The notes: a model not told the origin generated them from the sequence alone. Positions 43,848-53,266 are shown, numbered from the stretch's first letter. The stretch: 64,000 bases of DNA from CAWBCR01 sp963787375 (GCA_963787375.1 CAWBCR010000016.1:186001-250000), one strand, 5' to 3'. Numbers and translations are program-made.

Positions 43848-46064
43848 TTACATCTCGCCGCGCAGGCGGGCGGCAAGCGCCGTATAACGCTGCGAGACGG
43901 TATCGTTGTGGACGGCAATAGCGATGGCCTTATCGGAGCCGACCAGCACGACAAGGTCACGGGCGCGGGTGATGGCGGTGTACAGCAGATTGCGCTGCAA
44001 CAGCATGTAGTGCTGGCTGATGATGGGCATGACAACAGCGGGGTATTCGCTGCCCTGAGCGCGGTGGACGCTGATAGCGTAAGCGTGGATGAGGTCCTGC
44101 GCTTCCAGAAAATCGTAGCTGACGAGCCGACCGTCAAAGTCGACGACCATCGACTGCCCGGTGAAGTCAAAGCTGCGGATGCGGCCCACATCCCCGTTGA
44201 AGACATCCTTCTCATAATCGTTGCTGGTTTGCAGGACTTTGTCGCCGACGCGGTAGATCGCGCCGCCAAGACGGTACTCGGCGGGGCGACCGGGCGGGTT
44301 GAGCGCAGCCTGCAATCGCTGGTTGAGCGCCGAAACGCCGGCAGGGCCGCGATACATCGGCACGATGACCTGAACGTCCTCGAACGGATCGAGCCCAAAA
44401 CGCTGCGGAATGCGGTTCCTGACGATATCAACCACCAGATCGGCGGCCCGCTCCGGGTCGTCGGCGATGCCGAACAGGAAGAAGTCACCGGCGTCGTCGG
44501 GGTAGACCGGCATCTGCCCCTGGTTGATACGGTGCGCATTGCGGATGATGGTGCTGCCCTCGCTCTGACGGAAGATGGTGCGTAGGCGGGTGGCCGGCAC
44601 CTCGCCAGAGTCGATGATCTGGCGCAGCACATCGCCCGCGCCGACGCTGGGAAGCTGGTCGACGTCGCCGACGAGCAGGAGGTGGCTGCGCGGGTCTATC
44701 GCCCGGAAGAGGGCATAGGCGAGGAGGTTGTCGAGCATGGAGACCTCGTCGACGATGACCATATCGACCGGCAGGGGATCGTCCTCGTTGTGCATGAAGC
44801 CCTGCGCGGGCGAGTAGCCCAGCATGCGGTGGATGGTGCGGGCTGGGCGTCCGGTGGCCTCGGAGAGGCGCTTGGCAGCGCGCCCGGTGGGCGAGGCCAG
44901 GGCGTAGGTCAACTGCTGAGTTTCGAGGACGTGGATCAGGGCGCGCATGGCAGTGGTCTTGCCAGTGCCGGGGCCGCCAGTGAGGACGCTGACCTTGCTG
45001 GTGAGCGCCGTGTGGATGGCCGCCTGCTGCTGCTCGGAGAGGGGGGCGGACGCTTCGGCGGCGGCATCGGCAATCAGCGGAGGCCAGTCGACGGGCAGGA
45101 GGGTCGTGAGGCGCGAGGCAGGCGTATCGAGCAGGGCACGCAGGCGGCGCGCCGCGCCACGCTCGGAATGGTACATGGGCGGCAGGTAGACGGCACGCAG
45201 CGTCTCGCCGGTCTCGGCGGGTGGCAGGGGCTGAACGACGATCAGCCCGGCCTGAGCGGCGCGCTCGACGGCGGCCTGGGTGTCGACCGGGGACACTTCG
45301 AGCAACTCGGCGGCCTGCTGGACCAGCTCCGGCTCAGGCCCGTAGACGTGGCCGTCGTCAACCATCTGGTTGAGGCAGTAGACGAGGCCCGCTTCGAGCC
45401 GGGTGGGATGGTCGTGGGGCAGACCGAGGTCGCGGGCAATCTTATCGGCGGTCTTGAAGCCGACGCCGTGAATGTCACGCGCGAGGCGGTAGGGGTCGGT
45501 CTCGACCTGGTGGATGGCATCATCGCCATAGGTCTTGTAGATCTTGACGGCCAAACTGGTGGAGACGCCGTGAGCCTGCAAGAACAGCATCACGTTCTTG
45601 ATCTCCTGCTGCTCGGCCCAGGCGTGGGTGAGCAGGCGGACGCGGGTGGGGCCGATGCCGTCGACCTCGTAGAGGCGCTCCGGGGCGTGGTCGAGCACGT
45701 CGAGCGTGTCGAGGCCGAAGTGGTCGACGATGCGCTCGGCGAGAGCCGGCCCAATGCCCTTGATGAGGCCCGATCCGAGATAGCGGCGGATGCCCTCAAT
45801 GGTGGCCGGGGCAACGCGGTAGACATTCTGGGCGCGGAACTGCCGCCCGTGCTTGGCATGGCTGGTCCACTCGCCCTCGATCTTCAGACTCTCGCCGGGG
45901 ATGACGTCGGGCAGGTTGCCGACGACGGTCACCAGCCCGTTCTCGTCGACGCCATCCCAGAAGCCAAGCTGGGTGGTCGGCAGGAGACGGATGACGGTGT
46001 AGCCATCGTCAGGGCTGTAGAAGGTGATGCGCTCGACTGCGCCTTCGAGGGTCGTCAGGTCCAT
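43848..46064 (-). CDS. recD2: RecD2-type ATP-dependent DNA helicase
   Basis: The 738-residue protein is a RecD2 helicase, a 5'-3' superfamily 1B enzyme acting without RecBC. It has an N-terminal OB-like region (ERITFYSPDDGYTVIRL), helix-hairpin-helix repeats (about residues 95-190), Walker A (TGGPGTGKTT near 365-373), motif II (VIVDEVSMLD near 430) and the C-terminal UvrD-C-like region (AYAISVHRAQGSEYPAVVMP). The start at 46064 is chosen because GAGGG precedes it and the protein then begins MDLTTLEGAVERI. It is likely involved in DNA repair. No recB or recC is nearby. Confidence 0.94.
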   Translation of the reverse strand: MDLTTLEGAVERITFYSPDDGYTVIRLLPTTQLGFWDGVDENGLVTVVGNLPDVIPGESLKIEGEWTSHAKHGRQFRAQNVYRVAPATIEGIRRYLGSGLIKGIGPALAERIVDHFGLDTLDVLDHAPERLYEVDGIGPTRVRLLTHAWAEQQEIKNVMLFLQAHGVSTSLAVKIYKTYGDDAIHQVETDPYRLARDIHGVGFKTADKIARDLGLPHDHPTRLEAGLVYCLNQMVDDGHVYGPEPELVQQAAELLEVSPVDTQAAVERAAQAGLIVVQPLPPAETGETLRAVYLPPMYHSERGAARRLRALLDTPASRLTTLLPVDWPPLIADAAAEASAPLSEQQQAAIHTALTSKVSVLTGGPGTGKTTAMRALIHVLETQQLTYALASPTGRAAKRLSEATGRPARTIHRMLGYSPAQGFMHNEDDPLPVDMVIVDEVSMLDNLLAYALFRAIDPRSHLLLVGDVDQLPSVGAGDVLRQIIDSGEVPATRLRTIFRQSEGSTIIRNAHRINQGQMPVYPDDAGDFFLFGIADDPERAADLVVDIVRNRIPQRFGLDPFEDVQVIVPMYRGPAGVSALNQRLQAALNPPGRPAEYRLGGAIYRVGDKVLQTSNDYEKDVFNGDVGRIRSFDFTGQSMVVDFDGRLVSYDFLEAQDLIHAYAISVHRAQGSEYPAVVMPIISQHYMLLQRNLLYTAITRARDLVVLVGSDKAIAIAVHNDTVSQRYTALAARLRGEM

Positions 46065-46073
46065 TGGGATTAC

Positions 46074-46130
46074 CCTCACCCCCTGGCCCCTCTCCCGGAC
46101 GCGGCCAAGGCCGCTGGGAGAGGGGGATTA
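46074..46130. repeat. Dispersed GC-rich intergenic repeat
   Basis: CCCTCACCCCCTGGCCCCTCTCCC begins an element that closes with GGGAGAGGGGG, forming a stem. The same opening occurs at 39153 and in altered form at 39297. It lies between recD2 and the small divergent gene. Confidence 0.6.
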
Positions 46131-46145
46131 GAGGGCAAGCGAGAG

Positions 46146-46346
46146 ATGCCGGGCCAATTTATGGACAGGTTTTCAGGGGATTATACCGGGAGGGGCGGGG
46201 ATGAGGCGAGCACACTGTTTATCGTAATCTTCGGGATGTTGTCATCGCTGCTGGTGGTGGGCACTGTGGCGGGCCTGCTGTGGGCAGCGGCCCAGGACGG
46301 AAAACGGGACCACGCGCTGCGCAGGCAGGGCATCGCAGGGGACTGA
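46146..46346 (+). CDS. Small single-TM protein (66 residues), hypothetical
   Basis: A short frame encodes about 25 polar residues, one membrane helix (LFIVIFGMLSSLLVVGTVAGLLWAA region) and a basic tail (QDGKRDHALRRQ). A weak purine-rich site (GAGAG) precedes the ATG, and a second in-frame ATG at 46161 is possible. It is divergent from recD2 and followed by a perfect hairpin. I do not recognise a family. Whether it is translated is uncertain. Confidence 0.42.
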   Translation: MPGQFMDRFSGDYTGRGGDEASTLFIVIFGMLSSLLVVGTVAGLLWAAAQDGKRDHALRRQGIAGD

Positions 46347-46363
46347 GCTTTACCGGTATCATA

Positions 46364-46396
46364 CAGAGCGGCACTTGCACAGGCAGTGCCGCTCTG
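46364..46396 (+). terminator. Perfect 12-bp stem hairpin after the small membrane protein
   Basis: CAGAGCGGCACT (46364-46375) and AGTGCCGCTCTG (46385-46396) pair perfectly with a 9-base loop, followed by TGATTCTCTT. It supports the preceding short gene being a transcribed unit. Confidence 0.55.
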
Positions 46397-46476
46397 TGAT
46401 TCTCTTGCCGGTCGCAAGTCAATGAGGTAATTGGATGCTCACTGCACAACTTCTGACATTATTGGTCGTCAGGCAA

Positions 46477-46746
46477 TTACCGACTCGCGGCGGCTCGGTC
46501 CAGCTGATCTCTATAATCAGCCAATCGCTTTGCTTCAAACGAGTCCGCTGCATTAAGCCGGACGCCTGATTCGAGAAAGGGCGTGATCCACACAATTCCT
46601 GGCCCACGCATATCGGCAGGATGGCCCAAGCGGAAGACTACCAGCCGCTCGTGCTCCGCAAGACTAAATCGAGACCGGGCGACACCAATCGCTATCAGGC
46701 AGATAACCAGCAGCAAAGGAACGACTATTCTCAGACTATTCATCAA
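46477..46746 (-). CDS. SPFH/stomatin-like N-terminal fragment (89 residues)
   Basis: The protein has an N-terminal membrane helix (about residues 6-24) and the start of an SPFH/Band 7 domain: EHERLVVFRLGHPADMRGPGIVWITPF. It then stops after 89 residues, whereas stomatin-like proteins have 250 or more. No continuation in other frames is apparent downstream. It is therefore either a truncated remnant or an unusually small SPFH-like protein. Confidence 0.5.
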   Translation of the reverse strand: MMNSLRIVVPLLLVICLIAIGVARSRFSLAEHERLVVFRLGHPADMRGPGIVWITPFLESGVRLNAADSFEAKRLADYRDQLDRAAASR

Positions 46747-47261
46747 CGGCCCCCAGAACTGTAGATAACCACTATGACTATCTTACTGCGTTTTCGTGAC
46801 TCTGGGGGGCCGATCAGATTTCAGTTTCGTAACAACTCCCCCTCGACGGCTCCCCGGCAAATCGCAACGAACATGACAGGAAAGACGGCTTATCCGACGT
46901 TCCCATGAATAGCTGCCCTGAATGGATGGTAAATCCATCACCATCATTCCCGATGCCTACAACTTCGAGGTCGAGGCGCTGGGCGCGAAGTTCGTCTACA
47001 GCGACACGGCCATGCCAACCGTCGACACCAGCGAGCCACCCATCAAGGACCGCGCCACTATATGGGCTACTATCGCCAGACGCAGAAGCAGCCCCTCTCA
47101 TAGCCACGCGACAAGACACGAAACCGTGAGAAAACTTCCAGGAGAAGCAACACAGGTCTGGCATGCCTACCCCGCCACGCGGTACAATGGGTCTATTCTT
47201 CAACCTCGCCGCACCGGCGATGGTTTTTTGAGCAGCCCTGACGTGCTGGTAGAGAAGAGAC
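46747..47261. other. Mostly non-coding stretch with a gene remnant
   Basis: This 515-base gap contains only the uroporphyrinogen decarboxylase-like remnant (46922-47080). The rest, including the approach to the HAD gene, shows no convincing gene. A promoter for the HAD-holA series is expected here but I cannot place it. Confidence 0.45.
46922..47080 (+). pseudogene. Remnant resembling uroporphyrinogen decarboxylase/corrinoid methyltransferase family
   Basis: About 50 residues (ITIIPDAYNFEVEALGAKF, then VYSDTAMPTVDTSEPPIKD) look like an internal segment of URO-D-type methyltransferases, where an acidic region follows E-A-x-x-L-G. The reading then dissolves into unrelated sequence. No start or stop of a full gene is visible. 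It appears to be a deletion remnant. Confidence 0.4.
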
Positions 47262-48011
47262 ATGCTGCGTGCCGTAATCTTTGACATGGACGATACGCTC
47301 GTCGACTGGAGCCAGAACCCCGTCGACTGGGAAGAGGTCCGGCGCAACCACTGGAGACCGGTCTACGACGACCTGCGCGCCGCCGGGTATGCTCTGCCGG
47401 AGCTGAACACCCTTGTCGAGCTGTACAATGAGCATAACCGCCGCGCGTGGGCTGCCGCCGCGCCGCCCGACTGGATCGCCCCGCGCCAGATCGACGTGCT
47501 GCGCGACACGCTGTTTGCGCTGCCCATCGAAAAGAACGGGCTCGACCTGGAACGCCTACAGCGCATCTTTGGCTGGGGGGCCATCCCCGGCGTGTGCCTG
47601 TTTCCCGATACACTCGACGTGCTGCACGCCATCCGCGCGGGGGGCCTGCGCACCGGCCTGCTGACCAACGCCTCCTCGCCGATGTGGATGCGCGACCGCG
47701 AGCTGGATGCGCTGGGCCTGACCCACCTACTCGACGCGCGGCTGACCGCCGGCGACGTGGGCCACCTCAAGCCGCATGCGCGGCCCTTCGCGGCCATCCT
47801 GGAGCGGCTGGAGGTCGAGCCGGAGGAAGCCGTCTTCGTCGGCGACCGGGTCTATGACGACGTGGTTGGCGCGCAGTCGGCGGGTATCCGGGCAGTGTGG
47901 ATCCGCCGCGATCCCGCCGCCACCGCCGACTCGGTGCGCCCGAATGCGATTATCGACTCGCTCGCGGCGCTGCTGCCCACGCTCGACATGTGGTTCCCCG
48001 GCTGGCGCTGA
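47262..48011 (+). CDS. HAD-superfamily hydrolase (subfamily IA)
   Basis: The 249-residue protein has the HAD nucleophile motif FDMDDTLVDW (D8 and D10), motif II (LLTNAS), the conserved Lys (LKPHARPF) and motif IV (VFVGDRVYDDVVGA). It is a cytosolic phosphatase of the type often acting on phosphoglycolate or sugar phosphates; the substrate is not predictable. The start follows GTAGAGAAG. It is followed by a related HAD gene after 29 bases and then holA, forming an operon. Confidence 0.88.
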   Translation: MLRAVIFDMDDTLVDWSQNPVDWEEVRRNHWRPVYDDLRAAGYALPELNTLVELYNEHNRRAWAAAAPPDWIAPRQIDVLRDTLFALPIEKNGLDLERLQRIFGWGAIPGVCLFPDTLDVLHAIRAGGLRTGLLTNASSPMWMRDRELDALGLTHLLDARLTAGDVGHLKPHARPFAAILERLEVEPEEAVFVGDRVYDDVVGAQSAGIRAVWIRRDPAATADSVRPNAIIDSLAALLPTLDMWFPGWR

Positions 48012-48040
48012 TCCGCCGGCAGCCCCATATGGGAGGTTCC

Positions 48041-48808
48041 ATGCCAGTTGACGCGGTGCTCTTCGACCTGGGCGGCACACTGCTGCACTATCACGACCCC
48101 GCCTCGCAGAACCCGCAGCAGCCCTTCCGCCACATCACGCTGGAGGGCGTGCGGGCTGTCGACGCCCATCTGCCGGACTTTGGCTTCGCATCCCCCGGCT
48201 TCGACGCGCTCAGCGGGGGGGTCGACGCGCGCATCGCGGAGGCGTACCGCGACAAGGCTCGCCGCTCGCTCAGCGCCGGCAGCGTCGAAGGGCCCATCCT
48301 CGGCGCGCTGGCCGACCTCGGCATCCATCCCAGCGACGATCAATGGGCGGGCCTGCGCCGCCATTTCTACGCCGTTGTCGACTCCATCGTGATCCCGCGC
48401 GCGGGCCTCCACGAGACGCTCGCCGCGCTCGACGCCGCCGGCTGCCGCATGGGGATCATCTCCAACACCTTCTGGGCCGCCGACCTGCACGACCGCCACC
48501 TGGCCGAGCACGGCGTCCTGCACTACTTCCCGCTGCGCATCTATTCGTGCGACACGCCCTACATGAAGCCCCACCCGGCAATCTTCCAACTCGCGCTCGA
48601 CGCGCTGGAGATCGCGCCACGGCAGGCCGCCTACGTCGGCGACCGGCCCGACGTGGACGTGCGCGGCGCGCAGGACGCCGGCCTGTTCGGCGTGCTGATC
48701 GACTCACCCTACCGCACCGAATCGCTGGACGGCGTGCAGCCCGACGCGGTCGTCGACGAACTGCCGGGCCTGCCTGCTGCGCTCGACGCGCTGGGCCGCC
48801 GCGTATGA
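48041..48808 (+). CDS. HAD-superfamily hydrolase with DLGGT nucleophile motif
   Basis: The 255-residue protein has the HAD fold: FDLGGTLLHYH (residues 8-18), motif II (IISNTF), Lys (MKPHPAIF) and motif IV (AYVGDRPDVDVRGA). The second Asp of the usual DxDGT motif, the general acid/base, is replaced by Gly. Such variants exist among HAD proteins and may have altered activity. It follows GGGAGG. Its TGA overlaps the ATG of holA (ATGA), so translation is coupled. Confidence 0.85.
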   Translation: MPVDAVLFDLGGTLLHYHDPASQNPQQPFRHITLEGVRAVDAHLPDFGFASPGFDALSGGVDARIAEAYRDKARRSLSAGSVEGPILGALADLGIHPSDDQWAGLRRHFYAVVDSIVIPRAGLHETLAALDAAGCRMGIISNTFWAADLHDRHLAEHGVLHYFPLRIYSCDTPYMKPHPAIFQLALDALEIAPRQAAYVGDRPDVDVRGAQDAGLFGVLIDSPYRTESLDGVQPDAVVDELPGLPAALDALGRRV

Positions 48809-49830
48809 CCAGCCCCGACGCGGTGACGGTGGTCTTCTACGGCCAGGATGAGCCCACGCTGCGCGAGCGGCTGACAGCTTTTTGCGCCGAAGTCGTCGAG
48901 CCGGCCATGGCCGACCTCAACACCAGCCGCCTCGACGGGCGTTCGGCGGCGCTGGACGACATCGCCGCCGCTGCCGGGTCGCTGCCGTTTCTGTCCGACC
49001 TGCGCCTGGTGCTGGTCGACAACCTGACCGAGTTGTCCAACGGGCGGGCGATCATCGACGCGCTGCCTGAGCTGCTGCCCGATCTGCCCGATTCGACGCG
49101 CCTGCTGTTCGTCGAGAGCGGCCTGGAAGCCGACCACCCCGGCGACACCCCCGCCGAGCGCAAGCGCAAAGCCGCCCGGCGGCAGGCGCTGAAGAAGCTG
49201 GTGAACGTGGTCGAGAACGACCCGCGCGGCAGGGCCTTCCATTTCGACGTGCCGCGCAACCCGGTGCAGTGGGTGATGCAGCGCGCCGAGCAGTACGGCG
49301 CAGCCATCGACACGCCCGCCGCGCAGGCGCTGCTACAGCGCATCGGCACCGACCTGGTCGCGGTCGACAGCGAGATCGTCAAGCTGGCAACCTACACCGG
49401 CGGGCAGCGGCCCATCGCGGCGGAGGACGTGGCGCTGCTGACGCCCTACACGCCGGAGGCCGGGATCTTCGACCTGGTCGACGCGCTGGGCCAGCGCCAG
49501 GGCGACGCCGCCCTGCACCTGCTGCGCCAGCTTCTCGACGACGGCGACGACCCGCTGCGCATCTTCGGCATGATCGTGCGGCAGTACCGGCTGCTGATCC
49601 AGATGCGCGAGCACCTCGACAGCGGCCAGTCGGTGGGCAGCGCGGCGGCTACGCTCGGCATGCATGAGTACGTCGCCAAAAAGATGGCCGCCCAGGCGCG
49701 CCACTATTCGCTGCCGCTGCTGGAGCGCATCTACCGCTACCTGCTTGAGACGGACCTCGACATGAAGACCGGGCGCATCGACCCCTCGCTGGCGCTGGAG
49801 ACTCTGATCGCGCGACTGTCTGCTCGCTGA
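48805..49830 (+). CDS. holA: DNA polymerase III subunit delta
   Basis: The 341-residue protein matches HolA: VTVVFYGQDEP at the start, LVLVDNLTEL for the AAA+-like strand, a central AERKRKAARRQALKKLV region, and the C-terminal collar domain (IFDLVDALGQRQGDAALHLLRQLLDDGDDPLRIFGMIVRQYRLLIQ). Delta opens the sliding clamp in the clamp-loader complex. As usual for delta, no functional Walker A is present. It is coupled to the preceding HAD gene by a four-base overlap. Confidence 0.9.
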   Translation: MTSPDAVTVVFYGQDEPTLRERLTAFCAEVVEPAMADLNTSRLDGRSAALDDIAAAAGSLPFLSDLRLVLVDNLTELSNGRAIIDALPELLPDLPDSTRLLFVESGLEADHPGDTPAERKRKAARRQALKKLVNVVENDPRGRAFHFDVPRNPVQWVMQRAEQYGAAIDTPAAQALLQRIGTDLVAVDSEIVKLATYTGGQRPIAAEDVALLTPYTPEAGIFDLVDALGQRQGDAALHLLRQLLDDGDDPLRIFGMIVRQYRLLIQMREHLDSGQSVGSAAATLGMHEYVAKKMAAQARHYSLPLLERIYRYLLETDLDMKTGRIDPSLALETLIARLSAR

Positions 49831-49910
49831 AAGGGCTGTCCACGAGAGTGAGTCAGGCCCCCTTCAGTCTACGACACTTCCTGTTCAGGAGAAGGTCATC
49901 CAACAAGAAG

Positions 49911-49952
49911 AGGGGCGGGTGCCGATGCATCGCATCGACCAGACCCGCCCCT
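49911..49952. terminator. Terminator between holA and the TPR gene
   Basis: AGGGGCGGGT (49911-49920) pairs with ACCCGCCCCT (49943-49952), with a self-complementary loop (GATGCATCGCATC). It serves converging genes. Confidence 0.55.
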
Positions 49953-49968
49953 GCTAATTGATGTGTCG

Positions 49969-52434
49969 TTACGGCGTGGCGGTCGGGAAGGGGGTATTGG
50001 ACACGACCGGCGTGTGGGTCGTGGTGGGCGAACTGGTGGGCGTCGGCGTGCGGGTTGGCGTAGGGGTACGGGTCGGCGTCGCGGTGCTGGTCGACGTGGG
50101 GGTAGGCGTGACCGTGGGGGTCGGTGTGGGGGTGCGGGTGGGCGTCGGCGTGATGGTGGGCGTCGCCGTGGGCCGCGCGGCCTGCTGCTCGACGTACAGA
50201 TCGTCCAGCCTGGCGGTGGCGTCGGCGGCGAAGGAATAGTTGAACACCTCGTTCCAGAACGTCACCCATTCAAGCTCGTGGATAGCAGGGTTCACCTGAC
50301 CGAGGCCGGCCAGAATCAGGCCGTTGTAGTAATGGCGCGTGCCGGTCTCGGCGACAAACAGCGCGGCGTTGATGTCGGCCTTGGCGTTGGTGAAATCGCC
50401 CTGGTCGTAGTAGGCACGGGCACGCGATTCGTAGACGTAACCCTGCTGCTCCTGCGAGAGCGTCAGGTTGTTGAGGGCATTGGTCGCCGCCGGGACGAGG
50501 TCGGCGAAGCGACCCGTCTCGGCCAGGGCACGAATGTACAGCGTCTCGACGTCGGGCTGATTGGGCCGCTTGTCGCGGACGGCGTTGAGGTCGTCGAGCG
50601 CCTGCTGATAATTGCCCAGCGCAAAGGACGCCCGAGCGCGCGCAAAGCGCAGGTCGAGGTTGCCGGGCGCGTTCTGCGCGGCAGCGTTGAGATCCTCCAG
50701 CGCCAGAGCGTACTTGCCCTGGGTGAGGTAATACGCGCCACGAGCCGCGAGGGCCTGCGTCTCGCCGGGCGAAAGCTGGATGGCGCGGGCATAGGCCTCG
50801 ATGGCATCCTGCTGGCGACCCAGCGCACCGTAGGCCTGCCCCAGCAGCGACCAGGCATCGGCACTGGACGGGTTCTGCTGGTCGAGGTAGTCCTCAAGGC
50901 CGATAGCGGCCAGTTGGGCGTGGCCCAGGCCCAGACGGCCACGCGCCAGGGCGAGAATGGCCCCCCGCGCGCCGGGATCGATATAGTAGGCGAGGTTCGC
51001 GTAGGCGACGGCGTTCTGTGGATCGCCCATCGCCAGATAGATCTGCGCGCCGAGGACCAGCAGGTTTACGTCGTAGGGACGAGCCTGCCGACCGGCGGTG
51101 ATGGCATCCAGCGCCGACTGGGTATCGCCCGTACTCAGGTAGCCCTGCGCCAGGTTGAGGTAGGCGAAGACGAGGCGTGGGTCTAGCTCGTTGGCGCGCT
51201 GGTTCTCGACAAGGGCACGCTCGCTGGAGCCCTGCTGCAAATAGACGTAGCCCAGGGCCGCGTGCAGCGGCGCAAAATCGGCGTACTTGTCGACGCCCGC
51301 CTGGAGCGCGTCGAGGGCCTCACTGAGACGGTCGAGGTAGGCCAGCGACATGCCCTTGACGTAGTAGCTGTCGGCGGGGTCATCGCCAGCGGCCTGCTCC
51401 TGGTCGACCAGATCGAGCGCATCCTGATAGCGGCCCTGGTCAAAGGCGGCCAGCGCGTCGTTCATACGCGGGTTGGACGGGTGCGGCGTGGCGACATAGG
51501 GCGGCGTGGCGGTGAGTTCAAAGCGCAGCTCGCCACGCGGCGCGCTGCCGGTGGGCAGCATCGGCTCATCAGGCATGGCCTGATTGGTAGGCGTGGGCGT
51601 GCGTGTGGGGCGCGGAGTAGCCGTCGCCTCAGGAGCGGCGGTGATGGTCGGCGAGGGGCTGGGCGTGGTATGGGCGGCGATCTGGCGGGCCTGATAGTTC
51701 CGCACCAGACTGGAGGCCATCAACGCGACCAGCACAACGGTCACCACGCCAAGCGCCGCGACGATCGTGATCGGGCCGGGGCGCAGGTCAATGCCGGTAC
51801 GGGGCCGGCGATGCATCTCAGCAGCCGAGGCCCACTCGATATCCAGCCTGCCGATGCGCTGCTGATCCTCAATGGCGCTCAGGATGGGGTCGGCCTCACG
51901 CTGGGCCTGGGCGACGACGGCGGGGTCAATCAGCGGGACGCCGTCAGGCGCGGGCGGCACCGGGCGCGGAGGAGCCGGCACGACAGGCGGAGGCCCGGCG
52001 GGAGCAGGCGGCGGGGCAGGCTCCGACGGCTGGACGGCCTCGGGCTGCTCGACCGGTTCGGCCTGCTGGGTGGGCTCGGGCGGCTGGATGGACTCAGGCG
52101 GCTGGACGGCCTCCGGCTGTTGAGCAGGCTCAGCCTGCTGCGGTTCGGCGGGCGGAGGCGGCGGGGCAGCCTCAGGCGGCGGGGCCACATCAACGCCCAG
52201 CGCGCGCAGGCCCTTAATGGCCAGCTCGTTGGCGGGATTAATGGTCAGAATCTGATTGAGGCAGTGGATGCGCTCAATCGGCTTCTCGACGACGGCGCTC
52301 ATCCACAGCCAGGCCGTCTCGCTGCGCGGGTCGGCACGCAGCACCTGCACCAGCAGGCCGCGCGCCTGCTCTTTCTGCCCGGCGCGCGCCGCGGCAATCG
52401 CCTGTTGAAGAAGTTGGTCCACAGAATCGGTCAT
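49969..52434 (-). CDS. Membrane-anchored TPR protein with Pro/Thr-rich tail
   Basis: The 821-residue protein has a cytoplasmic N-terminal TPR-like segment (DQLLQQAIAAARAGQKEQARGLLVQVLRADP), a Pro/Gln/Glu-rich linker (about 85-170), one membrane helix (about residues 222-247, ITIVAALGVVTVVLVALM), a Pro/Thr-rich spacer, about nine TPR units (about residues 330-740) and a C-terminal PT-repeat tail. The topology places TPRs outside the cytoplasmic membrane. The ATG at 52434 is preferred over a GTG nine bases upstream that belongs to the ribosome-binding region. It probably scaffolds envelope proteins; function is unknown. Confidence 0.82.
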   Translation of the reverse strand: MTDSVDQLLQQAIAAARAGQKEQARGLLVQVLRADPRSETAWLWMSAVVEKPIERIHCLNQILTINPANELAIKGLRALGVDVAPPPEAAPPPPPAEPQQAEPAQQPEAVQPPESIQPPEPTQQAEPVEQPEAVQPSEPAPPPAPAGPPPVVPAPPRPVPPAPDGVPLIDPAVVAQAQREADPILSAIEDQQRIGRLDIEWASAAEMHRRPRTGIDLRPGPITIVAALGVVTVVLVALMASSLVRNYQARQIAAHTTPSPSPTITAAPEATATPRPTRTPTPTNQAMPDEPMLPTGSAPRGELRFELTATPPYVATPHPSNPRMNDALAAFDQGRYQDALDLVDQEQAAGDDPADSYYVKGMSLAYLDRLSEALDALQAGVDKYADFAPLHAALGYVYLQQGSSERALVENQRANELDPRLVFAYLNLAQGYLSTGDTQSALDAITAGRQARPYDVNLLVLGAQIYLAMGDPQNAVAYANLAYYIDPGARGAILALARGRLGLGHAQLAAIGLEDYLDQQNPSSADAWSLLGQAYGALGRQQDAIEAYARAIQLSPGETQALAARGAYYLTQGKYALALEDLNAAAQNAPGNLDLRFARARASFALGNYQQALDDLNAVRDKRPNQPDVETLYIRALAETGRFADLVPAATNALNNLTLSQEQQGYVYESRARAYYDQGDFTNAKADINAALFVAETGTRHYYNGLILAGLGQVNPAIHELEWVTFWNEVFNYSFAADATARLDDLYVEQQAARPTATPTITPTPTRTPTPTPTVTPTPTSTSTATPTRTPTPTRTPTPTSSPTTTHTPVVSNTPFPTATP

Positions 52435-52539
52435 AACGCCCACCCGATTGCGCTAAGTTCGATGACACTTGATGATGCCAGGACGATGCCCACCACATTG
52501 TACACCACCCCTCTCGAATGCTACAATCTGCACGGAGGG

Positions 52540-52660
52540 GCCCTCGGCCCCGGCCTCGCTGCAAAGACCCCCACCCCGGCCTCGCTGCGCTTGGCCACCC
52601 CTCCCCCACAGTCGCGGACGCTGCGCGTCCCGCTCGGGAGGGAGGGGCAAGGGGAATACG
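52540..52660. repeat. GC-rich intergenic repeat before thpR
   Basis: The region contains CCCCGGCCTCGCTGC twice (near 52547 and 52575) and a stem formed by CCCCTCCC and GGGAGGGAGGGG. It resembles the dispersed intergenic elements elsewhere in the window. Confidence 0.45.
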
Positions 52661-52678
52661 CGATCCTGGAGTACGGCA

Positions 52679-53266
52679 ATGGACAAGGCATGGCGGTTGT
52701 TCATCGCGCTGGAGCTGCCCGACGAGGTTGTCGAGCAGATCGGGCGACTGCAAGGGAAGCTGAAACGCACGGTGCCCAGCCGGGCGGCGCGGTGGGTCGA
52801 CCCGCACAGCATCCACCTGACGCTCAAGTTTCTGGGCGACGTGCCGGTCGAGGAGATCGACGCGATCAAGGATGGCGTCGCACAGGCAGCGAAGGGACAC
52901 CCGTCGCTGCGGCTGGCCGTGCAGGGGTTGGGGTGCTTCCCCGATACGAAGCGCCCGCGCGTGCTGTGGCTGGGCGTGACGGGCAACCTCGACGCGCTGC
53001 AGGCGCTGCAAGCCAGCGTCGAGGAGCACGTCGCACCGCTGGGCTACCCCGTCGACGAGCGGGGCTTCTCGCCGCACCTGACGCTGGCCCGGACAGGCCG
53101 GCAGGCCAGCCGCGAAGAGGCGGCGGCGCTGGGGCGGGCCGCCGAGAATGGCGACGGGTCGGCGCTGGCAGGCTGGCAGGCGGCGCGCGTCAGCCTGATG
53201 CGCAGCCAGCTCAAGCCGGACGGCGCGGTGTACACACGCGTGTTTGAGGCGGAGTTGAACGGGTGA
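52679..53266 (+). CDS. thpR: RNA 2',3'-cyclic phosphodiesterase (LigT/ThpR)
   Basis: The 195-residue protein has the two HxTx motifs of the 2H phosphoesterase family: HLTLKFLGDV and HLTLARTG, with the typical start WRLFIALELPDEV. It hydrolyses RNA 2',3'-cyclic phosphates. The ATG follows GGAGTA. It overlaps the next gene by four bases (GTGA). Confidence 0.93.
   Translation: MDKAWRLFIALELPDEVVEQIGRLQGKLKRTVPSRAARWVDPHSIHLTLKFLGDVPVEEIDAIKDGVAQAAKGHPSLRLAVQGLGCFPDTKRPRVLWLGVTGNLDALQALQASVEEHVAPLGYPVDERGFSPHLTLARTGRQASREEAAALGRAAENGDGSALAGWQAARVSLMRSQLKPDGAVYTRVFEAELNG

Noticed and set aside
51262..53247. 661-codon plus-strand frame spanning TPR gene and thpR
   Set aside because: Crosses two recognised genes in a different frame; low-complexity Gly/Arg content.
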